Shown piece by piece: positions 1 through 8,226 of a stretch of 64,000 bases of DNA. Each line of letters opens with the position of its first letter. Position 1 is the first letter of the stretch. The DNA is from Candidatus Thiodiazotropha endolucinida (GTDB taxonomy: Bacteria; Pseudomonadota; Gammaproteobacteria; Chromatiales; Chromatiaceae): positions 62,001-126,000 of the forward strand of contig NZ_MARB01000008.1 of NCBI RefSeq assembly GCF_001715975.1, read 5' to 3'. The notes beneath the pieces were generated by a model, which saw only the letters and a list, made by a program, of their open reading frames with translations, had not been told where the DNA came from and made no database searches. Made by a program: the position numbers and the translations under genes.

Positions 1-170
1 CTCGGGATTGTCGACTTTCTGCATGCGTTGAAACTTTAAGCTAACGGCTAACGCTAACATATTCGCCGGCCAGCTTGTACTATAGGCGGAATCCAGGGCC
101 GATTGGATGCATCTAAACAGGCCCTGACGGGACTATACGCAGAAATTGGTCATCCGCCACCCAAAATACC

Positions 171-1238
171 GTGAAATTGTCTGATCTTGAGAATCCTTCG
201 ATCCTGATCGTTCGCCTGAGCGCCATCGGTGATATCGTGTTTGCGACGCCTTTGATACATGCCATACGGCGCCGTTATCCAGAGGCGCGCATCAGTTGGC
301 TGGTGCAGGCGGAATCGAAAGACCTCCTGGAGTGCCATCCGGAGTTGGACCAGGTTCTCGTCTGGCCGAGGCAGGCGTGGGAGAGTCAATGGAAAAAGCG
401 ACGTTGGCTGGATCTGTGGCGAGCGATCCGTCATTTCAGACAAGGATTGAAGGCGCATCGTTTCGATGTGGCACTGGATGTGCAAAGTTTGATGAAAAGC
501 GGCTTTCTGACCTGGTTGTCAGGTGCCGAGCACCGTATCGGTCTGGGTTCCAGGGAGGGGAGTCAATGGCTGATGGATCAGGTCATCGCGAAAGGGGGGG
601 AGCCGGCTCGCATCGCATCCGAATATCATCACTTCGCTCAGCAGCTCGAACTGCCCGTGGATGAGTTCGAGATGCACATCGGTCTGAGTGATGAGGATAA
701 CTCCCAGGCGGATGCCTTGTTGACGGCACATGGACTCGAGCGGGGTTTCATCGCGATCTGTCCTTTCACCACCCGGCCGCAAAAACACTGGTTCAACAGT
801 TCCTGGAATGAGTTGCTAATTGCAATCGGGCAGCGATGGCAGTTGCCCGTAGTCATGCTGGGTGGGCCGGGTGACAGGTCATCTTCATTGGCGATTGGAG
901 GGCGAAACCAGGCTCTGATCAATCTGACGGGTGAAACAACCCTGCGCCAGGCGGCCGCCCTGATCAAAAGGGCCAAGCTGATCATCGGTGTCGATACCGG
1001 TTTGACCCATATGGGAATCGCGATGAATCGCCCCACTCTCTGCCTGTTTGGATCGACCCGGCCCTACCTCGATACGACGCACGAGAATGCTGCAGTGATC
1101 TATCATCCACGGCAATGCTCACCCTGTAAACGCAAACCCACCTGTAACGGATCATTCGACTGTATGCGGGATATCAAGGTCACGGAGGTGATGCGTCACG
1201 CGTCCCGCCTGGCCGGTCTCGATGGGAGGGTGAGGTGA
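171..1238 (+). CDS. Glycosyltransferase family 9, LPS heptosyltransferase-like
   Basis: This 355-residue protein resembles the WaaC/WaaF class, which transfers ADP-activated heptose to the inner core of lipopolysaccharide on the cytoplasmic face of the inner membrane. The N-terminus has the family signature LSAIGDIVFATPLI (about residues 17-30), and the C-terminal half has the nucleotide-sugar pocket motif GVDTGLTHMG. A cysteine cluster (CSPCKRKPTCNGSFDC) lies near the C-terminus, as in several GT9 members. The start is GTG at 171. The stop overlaps the GTG start of the next glycosyltransferase by 4 bases, so the two are translationally coupled. hldE (ADP-heptose supply) and waaA lie in the same 12 kb, which fits a core-LPS role. 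The exact acceptor cannot be read from sequence. Confidence 0.88.
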   Translation: MKLSDLENPSILIVRLSAIGDIVFATPLIHAIRRRYPEARISWLVQAESKDLLECHPELDQVLVWPRQAWESQWKKRRWLDLWRAIRHFRQGLKAHRFDVALDVQSLMKSGFLTWLSGAEHRIGLGSREGSQWLMDQVIAKGGEPARIASEYHHFAQQLELPVDEFEMHIGLSDEDNSQADALLTAHGLERGFIAICPFTTRPQKHWFNSSWNELLIAIGQRWQLPVVMLGGPGDRSSSLAIGGRNQALINLTGETTLRQAAALIKRAKLIIGVDTGLTHMGIAMNRPTLCLFGSTRPYLDTTHENAAVIYHPRQCSPCKRKPTCNGSFDCMRDIKVTEVMRHASRLAGLDGRVR

Positions 1239-2335
1239 GGGTTCTGCACATCGAGGCGGGGATGCATCTCTATGGTGGTGCCAGACAGGTCGTTTATCTG
1301 TTGTCCGGCCTGCAGCACCATGGTGTCGAATCACACTTGGTCTGCCCGTGTGGTAGTGCGGTGGCGGAGGCGGTACGCGAGATTGGCGTTAGGGTGGAGG
1401 AGATACCCATGGGCGGGGATCTCGATTTGGGACTGATATTTCGCCTCAAACGCGCCATCCAAGGCGCTACCCCCGATCTGGTGCATATTCACAGTCGACG
1501 TGGGGCCGATATCCTGGGCGGAATTGCGACACGCCTGTGTGGGATTAAATCAGTATTGTCACGACGAGTCGACAACCCCGAGCATCCGTTGTTGGTGATG
1601 GCGAAATATCGCCTCTATGATCATGTAATCGCCATATCTCAGGGTATTGCCGATGTCTTGAGCCAGGAGGGCGTGCCGGCGGATAAGCTGGTCTGCGTAC
1701 GTAGTGCCGTTGACGTGGATCTCTATCAGCAGCAGTGTGACAGGGCCGGGTTCAGAGCACAGTTTGGTCTGGCCGAGGATGCCTTGGTCATGGGTGTGGC
1801 TGCACAATTGATTCCCCGCAAGGGGCATCGTTATCTGTTGCTTGCACTGCCGAGGCTGATACAGTCATTTCCTCATCTGCATCTGTTGGTGTTCGGCAAG
1901 GGGCCATTGCGTGAGGTGCTTGAACAACAGATCGAGGTATTGCAGCTTCAACAGCATGTGACCTTGGCCGGTTTTCGCGATGATCTGCCACAGCTCCTGC
2001 CTTGTCTCGACCTGTTGGTGCATCCGGCCTTGATGGAGGGATTGGGTGTTGCCTTGCTGCAGGCGGCAAGTGCCGGCCTGCCCATCGTGGCTGTTGAAGC
2101 AGGCGGCATGCCGGAGGCGGTTGAGGATGGGGTGAACGGTCTGTTGGTGCCGCCAGGCAGTGATGAGGCCTTGGCTGACGCAATCTATCAGTTGCTGGAT
2201 AACGAGGAGCTGCGCCGGCGGATGGGTGAGTCCGGCAGAGAGAAGATGCGGCGTGGGTTTTCCGTGGAACAGATGGTGTTGGGGAATCTGGCTGTCTATC
2301 GGGATCTGTTGAATCTCCCCGAGGTGACGGGCTAG
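1235..2335 (+). CDS. Glycosyltransferase family 4
   Basis: A 366-residue GT-B fold glycosyltransferase. The N-terminal half begins MRVLHIEAGMHLYGGARQV, with the glycine loop typical of GT4 acceptor domains. The C-terminal half holds the donor-binding EGLGVALLQAASAGLP segment (E-x7-type motif) and the GxPE-like AGGMPEAVEDG loop. It probably adds a sugar from a nucleotide donor to a lipid-linked glycan, by context the LPS core or O-chain. Start is GTG 1235, overlapping the previous stop as GTGA. Its TAG stop (2333-2335) lies inside a dispersed GGGCCTGTTA repeat, so the last codons may have been altered by the repeat. Sugar and linkage are unknown. Confidence 0.87.
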   Translation: MRVLHIEAGMHLYGGARQVVYLLSGLQHHGVESHLVCPCGSAVAEAVREIGVRVEEIPMGGDLDLGLIFRLKRAIQGATPDLVHIHSRRGADILGGIATRLCGIKSVLSRRVDNPEHPLLVMAKYRLYDHVIAISQGIADVLSQEGVPADKLVCVRSAVDVDLYQQQCDRAGFRAQFGLAEDALVMGVAAQLIPRKGHRYLLLALPRLIQSFPHLHLLVFGKGPLREVLEQQIEVLQLQQHVTLAGFRDDLPQLLPCLDLLVHPALMEGLGVALLQAASAGLPIVAVEAGGMPEAVEDGVNGLLVPPGSDEALADAIYQLLDNEELRRRMGESGREKMRRGFSVEQMVLGNLAVYRDLLNLPEVTG

Positions 2336-2347
2336 GGCCTGTTAGCA
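2332..2347 (+). repeat. Solo end of the GGGCCTGTTAACA repeat family
   Basis: The sequence CTAGGGCCTGTTAGCAC matches the terminal inverted repeat of the two larger elements at 21178 and 27905, with one change (TTAGCAC for TTAACAC). The TAG within it is the stop codon of the preceding glycosyltransferase. No partner end is seen nearby, so it is a solo copy or a remnant. Confidence 0.7.
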
Positions 2348-2353
2348 CTAATA

Positions 2354-3427
2354 ATGTCAGGGATACATTCGCTCCAGCTGATCGGCAGTAAATCCTTTGG
2401 TGGCGCGGAACGCTGGTTTCAACGTTTTTCGCTGGCTCTGGCAGAGATGGGACATCCGACTGAAATCGGTGTACGCCGTGGCCATGAACTCGATGGGGAC
2501 CACTGGTCAGACCTGACCCGACATGCGCTTCCCATGCGTACGGTATGGGATCCGCTGTCGCGATTCGAGGTGAGACGACTGGTCAGGCAGTTGCAACCGG
2601 ATATTGTACAAACCTATATGGGCAGAGCGACACGACTGACCCATCTCCCACCTGCGGGCAATACGGTACACGTAGCCCGGCTCGGCGGATACTATAAGCT
2701 GGACGGCTATCGACATGCCCATGCATGGATCGGCAACACCAAAGGTATTTGCGACTACCTGTTACAGGCGGGACTGCCGAAAAACCGTATCTTCCACCTC
2801 TATAATTTTGCCGAACTGCCCGTGCCGGGGCTGCCGCCGGAAAGCTTAAAGAGGGATCTCGGCATCCCCGAAGATGCCTGGGTGTTGATGACCCCGGGAA
2901 GGTTTGTACCCTTCAAGGGGCATCGGTTCCTCCTCGAGGCGCTTGCCGGTTTGCCGGCTGTCGTGGCCGGACGTCCCGTATGGCAGGTGATTTTGGGTGA
3001 CGGTCCGCTGAAACAGGCATTGCACGATCAGGCCAGGGCGTCCGGTATCGATGAACGAATCGTCTGGGCCGGCTGGCAGCTCAATCCGGATGCCTATTAT
3101 CGCCTTGCGGACTTGATCGTATTTCCCTCCACATACGCCGAGCCCTTCGGCAATGTCATTATCGAGGCCTGGGGTTACGCCAAGCCCTTGGTGACATCGG
3201 CCTCCATGGGCGCAAGCGAGGTGGTGCGGCATGAAGAGGATGGGCTGATGTTCGAGTGTGAAAATGCACTGGCATTGTCACAGGCGATTGAACGGGCATT
3301 GAGTGACGACGCACTCAGGCAGGAAATGGCGGATGCCGGTCGCCTGCGTGCGGTTAGAGAGTTTGCCCGGGATACCATCATGCAGGCCTATGTGGAGCTC
3401 TACCATTACCTGTTGGAACATCGTTGA
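2354..3427 (+). CDS. Glycosyltransferase family 4
   Basis: A 357-residue GT-B glycosyltransferase. The N-terminal domain opens with HSLQLIGSKSFGGAERWF, the glycine-rich loop with an ER pair seen in GT4. The C-terminal domain has TPGRFVPFKGHRFLL and the donor-site EPFGNVIIEAWGYAKP motif. It is the third consecutive sugar transferase on this strand, with only an 18-base gap after the previous stop, so it is probably part of the same transcript building an LPS or other cell-surface glycan. Substrate cannot be assigned. Start ATG 2354 is used because no earlier in-frame start gives a better fit to the family. Confidence 0.86.
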   Translation: MSGIHSLQLIGSKSFGGAERWFQRFSLALAEMGHPTEIGVRRGHELDGDHWSDLTRHALPMRTVWDPLSRFEVRRLVRQLQPDIVQTYMGRATRLTHLPPAGNTVHVARLGGYYKLDGYRHAHAWIGNTKGICDYLLQAGLPKNRIFHLYNFAELPVPGLPPESLKRDLGIPEDAWVLMTPGRFVPFKGHRFLLEALAGLPAVVAGRPVWQVILGDGPLKQALHDQARASGIDERIVWAGWQLNPDAYYRLADLIVFPSTYAEPFGNVIIEAWGYAKPLVTSASMGASEVVRHEEDGLMFECENALALSQAIERALSDDALRQEMADAGRLRAVREFARDTIMQAYVELYHYLLEHR

Positions 3428-3491
3428 TCGTCAATATATCGCAGTCGTGTAATCTGAATTGCTATTGTTCGGCCGCAAAGGATATATCAAC

Positions 3492-3564
3492 ATGTAGGGT
3501 GCGGCTTGCCGCACCAATAAGAGGATATTTGAAAGTACACGGTGCGGCAAGCCACACCCTACAT
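3492..3564. repeat. Inverted repeat of the GTAGGGTGCGGCTTGCCGCACC type
   Basis: Two 24-base arms (3492-3515 and 3541-3564) are reverse complements with one mismatch, separated by 25 bases. Each arm is itself partly palindromic (GTGCGGCTTGCCGCAC). It lies in the 426-base gap between two convergent genes, where I see no gene. It could fold into a strong hairpin and act as a bidirectional transcription barrier, or be a REP-like mobile sequence. Similar GTAGGGTGCGGCTTGCCGCACC strings are known as dispersed repeats in environmental gammaproteobacteria. The rest of 3428-3853 holds nothing I recognise. Confidence 0.8.
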
Positions 3565-3853
3565 ATTGTTTATTCAACGTACCTACTTGGTAGGAAATCC
3601 CACAGGTCACCATGTGAAACAGAGAAGCATTCACGGTTCGTCTTCCGCAGTTTGATGCCAGGTCAGAGCAAGTGGTTTTTTATATGCAGGGCGATCCATT
3701 TACGGTAGTAGCGTAGCAGTGGCGCCAAACCAGGCCAGAATGGCACTCCCCTTTTGAGCAATGGCAGAAAGGGCAAGGCATAGACAAACACTCTTGATGG
3801 AGCGAGGTAGCTGTTGCTCGATTCAGTGCGGTTTTTGACGCGTTTTGCCGTTT

Positions 3854-6800
3854 TCACGAGTGCCTCACCACTTTCAAGACTCTGAACATGAAGTTCCATA
3901 GATGGGTGGGAAGGTCGGCGAACATGGCTGCTTTCCAGGGCGCATTGAGTAGGTTGTGCCACACGGCGCGCGGATGGAACAGCAGGCCGCCAAGCCTGAT
4001 GGGTGGTGATTTTAGGTTCAAGATGTTCTCATGGCCGAAGTCTTCACTATGGGCAAGCCCTGTAATATGCTCAATTTCATCCCTTGTGGGATAGATGATG
4101 GCCCGTTCCAGGAGCGCGAAGCCATAAGGACGCAGTCGATCGAAGTCCACACCCGTCAGGCGGTAAGCCTTGACAAATGCTTCCGTGCTCGACTGTACGC
4201 CGGCATGTATTTGTTTGATTGATTCATTGCATTGTATCTCCGCCACTCGATCGGCGGTGTCATTTGGTTTCAGTATCGGTGATATCGCCCCGTCATCATC
4301 CGCATAGCCTGTGGTGGTGGCTTCCAGAGATCGTGCACCCTGTTCAAAGAGCTCTTCGAACTCGGTGGCTGTCTTAAATGCCTCCGGGTCACTATCGGCC
4401 TCATACAGCAGGCCATGGACTCTGTTATCCTCACCGAATTCCTTATGTATCTTGCCGACAAAAGCGAAATAGTAACCGGACATCTTAGGGAAGTCGTCCC
4501 GATGGCCAAACGCACTCTTGAGATATTTCTGGATCGTCCCGTTCCATCCGATATCCACAAAGGCGACAGTGTCGTGGGAGAAGAATCCCAGCTGTTCCAG
4601 GTAGCGTTCAAGGCGCTCCCGGCAAAGGCTGCCGTATGCTCTGATCTTGCGCTGTACTTCAGGGTCATCGAGAAAATCCTTCAGACGTTTGTCCCGATGG
4701 TCTGTGAGAGGCTGATCCATCTCCTCGAAACCGTGGCGATGGGCCAGTGATTCGAACTCCGTCCTTTGCAGGCCAAAGGTTTTCAGTATCGACAGAAGGC
4801 CCTGCTGTTTTGGATTGAACAGCGCCATGCGCGCCTGATCGAGGGTCATGCCCTGGCTGATCGATGCTGCCATAATGGTTTTTCTGGACGCATAGAGATA
4901 ATCAACCTGCGGGCAATCATCACCTTTCCACAAGGGATAGAGCTGTTGGAAGATAAATCCGTCTCTGGCAATGAAATAGAGTTTGTCTACCCGGTCCCGT
5001 CTGACAGCCTCTGTCAAGCCGGCCATGAAGATATTGAATAGGGGGCCGAGCCGATGGCGCCCATAATGGTAGAAAAAGCCGGGTTCAACCTGCTTACCCT
5101 GTTGTTGCGACAGTAGTGCATCGTATACCTGCGAGAACCACATGCCGGGCCAGGGGCCGCCGTAGTGGCACATCTCGTGATGGAGAATTTGATGCTTGCG
5201 CCGCGTCAATTCATGCTTTTCATGCAGGTGCAGGCCAATCCCGCCCTGCGCCAGCAGCGCCTGACTGTCGGAGATTGGATTGTCTCCGATATGCAGCAGA
5301 TCCTCCGGCTGCCATTGATGTTGCTCCAGAATATGTTGAAACAGTTTGCCGGAGTGTTTGCATAGGCCTGATTCTGAAGAGACGTGGAGTTCGTCCAACT
5401 GGCCCAGTAATCCTTTTTCGCTCAGGATTTCCCGGATATGCCGTTCACCAAGGTACATGTCCGATGTGGCGATGACCTTGAGACCGTGCTGTCTGATCCA
5501 GCTCAGCAATTCAACCATGTCCGGTTTGACGTAGAGCGCAAGACACTCCAGCTCTACCTCGATTTTATGAATCAGGGTAATAAGCCGGTCATTGGGAGCG
5601 TCGGAATCCAGCTCATTTACCCAGTCGTTGACCAGGTCGTCGAAATGGCACTCTCCGTCCCCGCTGTTTTCACGCGCTGCCGCACGTAAATGCTGTTCCG
5701 CATTCTGCCGGGCCTGCCATACGCTTTCCGTGTTATGGTCTCCGCCCAATATCGCCGCAAGTTCACGGCATACCGCCATCTGTACCGCCTCAGGGGGTTC
5801 GATAACCCGGGCCAGCAGCGTGTCGAAGATATCGAAAGAGACACATTTGAGCCGCTGACGATTTTTAAGTATGACCGCCTTGGTCTCTGCTATATCGTGT
5901 ATGCGATGGGCGTTTCTGTTCAGGAACCGTGTCACCCGGCTTCGGAGGCGCTGAATGGGGCTTACTATCCTGTTTCCCAGTCGGTACGATGTGCTGTTAT
6001 AGATGGCGGATATCTGTTGTTGATAATTCTTTTCAGTTTGCCTGATTTGTTGCGTCAGCAGATTGATATCTTGCTTATGGGACGCCTCTCTTTGATTGAC
6101 GGCGGCTTGCAGATTGTCGCCCAACCAGCCTATCTGCTCTGTGATGAGCAGCAGATTATTGTTGCTGTGCTGGCTGGAGTGGGCAAGTATTTCAGGGATT
6201 AAGTCACTCAATAGCTGAGCGGTTTCAATATTGGCCGTGACAGGATTCTCCTGGATGGTATTGGTAGCGTGTATTCGGTATTGCACCAGTGCGCTGTCGG
6301 CCAGCAGGGCAGTCTTGTAGCCTGCAAAGATCAACCTCAGGACAAATTCATAGTCGTGCACGTAGCGAAAATCGGCGAAACCGCCATGCTTATCGTATAT
6401 ATCGCGACTGAAAAAGAAGTTCGATGTGGTGATCAACAGATTACCCTTGCACAGACCGGTGAGCAGCTGGTTGTTTTTCCGATAGTTGTCGAGCAATCCT
6501 GTGTACCACTGAGTCCAGTGGCTGTCCGGGTCTGTCATGGGCGTACCATCGGCAGTGATCGGTTGCACGCCGGTTGCCAGGAAGGCGATACCTTCCTGCG
6601 TTGCTTTGGTGTGGAGTTGCAGCAATCTGTCTCGACTGTAGATGTCATCCGAATTGAGTATTGTCAGGAAGTCTCCCTTTGCCAGTGTCAGCCCCTCGTT
6701 GATAGTGTTGTGGGCGCCCTGGTTTTGTTTGTGCCGGCTACTATGAATTCGTTTGTCCGTATACCTGTTGATCACACTCCATGAGTCATCATTGGAGCAA

Positions 6801-6916
6801 TCATCAATGATTATCAATTCCCAGTCACTGAATGATTGCTGGAGCACGCTGTCGATCGCCTGCGCAATGTAGCGTGCATGGTTATAGGAGGGGATGATTA
6901 CGCTGATTGCTGGCAT
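3854..6916 (-). CDS. Glycosyltransferase 2 fused to a HAD-like hydrolase domain (1020 residues)
   Basis: An unusually long multidomain protein. Residues 1-220 are a GT2 (GT-A fold) domain: AISVIIPSYNHARYI at the start, the metal-binding NSDD at 88-91, and a VHDYEFVLRL region near 186. Residues 250-305 are polar and probably coiled coil. A segment with YNSTSYRLGNRIVSP follows (306-320), a motif often found after the coiled coil in surface-glycan glycosyltransferases. Residues 355-575 are a HAD-like domain, with DIFDT motif I (362-366), a TSDMYLG motif II and a GDNPISD motif III. The final 400 residues include LYFIARDGF and are found with such HAD modules in O-antigen loci. It probably makes or modifies an exported glycan. 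It is transcribed opposite to the three upstream transferases. Confidence 0.82.
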   Translation of the reverse strand: MPAISVIIPSYNHARYIAQAIDSVLQQSFSDWELIIIDDCSNDDSWSVINRYTDKRIHSSRHKQNQGAHNTINEGLTLAKGDFLTILNSDDIYSRDRLLQLHTKATQEGIAFLATGVQPITADGTPMTDPDSHWTQWYTGLLDNYRKNNQLLTGLCKGNLLITTSNFFFSRDIYDKHGGFADFRYVHDYEFVLRLIFAGYKTALLADSALVQYRIHATNTIQENPVTANIETAQLLSDLIPEILAHSSQHSNNNLLLITEQIGWLGDNLQAAVNQREASHKQDINLLTQQIRQTEKNYQQQISAIYNSTSYRLGNRIVSPIQRLRSRVTRFLNRNAHRIHDIAETKAVILKNRQRLKCVSFDIFDTLLARVIEPPEAVQMAVCRELAAILGGDHNTESVWQARQNAEQHLRAAARENSGDGECHFDDLVNDWVNELDSDAPNDRLITLIHKIEVELECLALYVKPDMVELLSWIRQHGLKVIATSDMYLGERHIREILSEKGLLGQLDELHVSSESGLCKHSGKLFQHILEQHQWQPEDLLHIGDNPISDSQALLAQGGIGLHLHEKHELTRRKHQILHHEMCHYGGPWPGMWFSQVYDALLSQQQGKQVEPGFFYHYGRHRLGPLFNIFMAGLTEAVRRDRVDKLYFIARDGFIFQQLYPLWKGDDCPQVDYLYASRKTIMAASISQGMTLDQARMALFNPKQQGLLSILKTFGLQRTEFESLAHRHGFEEMDQPLTDHRDKRLKDFLDDPEVQRKIRAYGSLCRERLERYLEQLGFFSHDTVAFVDIGWNGTIQKYLKSAFGHRDDFPKMSGYYFAFVGKIHKEFGEDNRVHGLLYEADSDPEAFKTATEFEELFEQGARSLEATTTGYADDDGAISPILKPNDTADRVAEIQCNESIKQIHAGVQSSTEAFVKAYRLTGVDFDRLRPYGFALLERAIIYPTRDEIEHITGLAHSEDFGHENILNLKSPPIRLGGLLFHPRAVWHNLLNAPWKAAMFADLPTHLWNFMFRVLKVVRHS

Positions 6917-6991
6917 CTATAGAACAGGCTCTGGAAAAAGGCGTTAGTATAGCCGTCACAGGGGGATGTGAAAAAGGGTTGTTGAGTGGCC

Positions 6992-7903
6992 CTAGTAGGG
7001 GTCCGGAATCACTTTTCGTTTTTTGAAGCGCCGATGTATCCAGAGATATTGTTCAGGCGCATAATCGATGGCCTTCTCAATCAGCCCGTTGATGTGCGTG
7101 GCATCCTGCACTGCGTCCTGGGTTGGGAAGTCGGCCAAAGGTGGATGTATGATCAGGCGGTAGCCACTGCCGTCCTGCTTACGGAAGCCGCTGAACAGAA
7201 TGACATCGGCGCCACTGATCTTTGCCAGACGGGATGTGGCTGTATTGGTGCCGGCCGGTTCACCGAAAAATGGCGCCAAGGTACTGTTACGTCCTTTAAA
7301 ACTCTGATCCGGGGCATACCAAACAGGAAGATTCTGCTTCAGTGTCCTCACCACCTGGCGTATTTCGTTGCGCGGTATCGCCGCTTCGAAGCGCATGCGA
7401 CGATTTCGACTGAATGCCCATTCGATGACCGGGTTTTCATGTGGTCGGTACATCACCGCTATCGGTTGGAACAGGCTCAGCAGCCTTCCGGTAATCTCCA
7501 GGTCGGTGAAATGGGCACTCAATAATATAACGCCTTTACCTCTGTCCAGGCTCTTTTGCAGGTGTTCAATCCCCTCGATATCGATCAGTGATCGCAGTTT
7601 GTCATCATTGGCCCACCAGGCGAATCCTATCATCACGATGCCGATACCCAAGGAATGGAAGTGCTCGCGCAGCAGTGCTTCGCGTTCGGTTTCGCTCATC
7701 TGGGGAAAGCAGATGCTTAGATTGACGGCGGCGATATGTCTACGTTTGGCTGATAACCGGTAAACCAGTTTGCCGATCAGACGACCTATGAGTAGAGCCG
7801 ACCGATAGGGAACGGACTGACTCACCAGCCATAATACGCCCAGACCCGCCCATGTGGGCAAGTAGAGTGGGGAGTAGGGGGAGTGTTTACGCTTTTTTGC
7901 CAT
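6992..7903 (-). CDS. Lipid A / LPS late acyltransferase (LpxL/HtrB family)
   Basis: A 303-residue member of the LpxL/LpxM acyltransferase family, which transfers secondary acyl chains to Kdo-lipid IVA at the inner membrane. An N-terminal hydrophobic stretch (LPTWAGLGVLWLVSQSVPY) anchors it. The catalytic H-x4-E motif is seen as SAHFTDLEITGR near residue 130, and the substrate motif WYAPDQSFKG follows around 205. Length fits the family. It is transcribed divergently from hldE, in a region where hldE, msbA and waaA all serve lipid A-core synthesis. Which acyl position it uses cannot be told. ATG at 7903 is supported by the lysine-rich leader MAKKRKH before the membrane segment. Confidence 0.9.
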   Translation of the reverse strand: MAKKRKHSPYSPLYLPTWAGLGVLWLVSQSVPYRSALLIGRLIGKLVYRLSAKRRHIAAVNLSICFPQMSETEREALLREHFHSLGIGIVMIGFAWWANDDKLRSLIDIEGIEHLQKSLDRGKGVILLSAHFTDLEITGRLLSLFQPIAVMYRPHENPVIEWAFSRNRRMRFEAAIPRNEIRQVVRTLKQNLPVWYAPDQSFKGRNSTLAPFFGEPAGTNTATSRLAKISGADVILFSGFRKQDGSGYRLIIHPPLADFPTQDAVQDATHINGLIEKAIDYAPEQYLWIHRRFKKRKVIPDPY

Positions 7904-8159
7904 CAGCTGCTGTACATCAACCTGGATTCAGCTTGTTACCTTTATTGCGTCGATTGTTTATTATGCACTGATATGCCGTTAATACCCATTGAGTAAAGAA
8001 TTGTACTTTTTCAGGCAAAAAGGCCCTGTTGGACGCCGAAACAGAGGTTCCATGGTCATAATGTTCCGGTGGGGTATACCGCACCGGCTTACTCCGGGCA
8101 GGTGATATGTCATTGAGCGGTGGATAAGTTGCCTCAAATATCATTTGGCAGCGATTTTC

Positions 8160-8186
8160 TTGCCGGAAACACCCTCAGTGTATAAT
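8160..8186 (+). promoter_or_regulatory. Candidate sigma70 promoter for hldE
   Basis: A perfect TATAAT (8181-8186) is preceded by TTGCCG (8160-8165) with a short 15-base spacer. It lies about 35 bases upstream of hldE, in the 323-base divergent gap between the acyltransferase and hldE. The -10 is convincing and the -35 is weak. Nothing else is recognised in the gap. Confidence 0.5.
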
Positions 8187-8226
8187 GTCGCTTAATCCGT
8201 AACCCAGCTGATATGTTAACTGTTTG

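Noticed and set aside
1-39. Possible C-terminal tail of a preceding plus-strand gene (12 open codons ending in TAA at 37-39)
   Set aside because: Too short to support; no recognisable motif.
3424-3708. Plus-strand frame of 94 codons after the third glycosyltransferase
   Set aside because: It consists largely of the inverted repeat and has no family resemblance or ribosome site.
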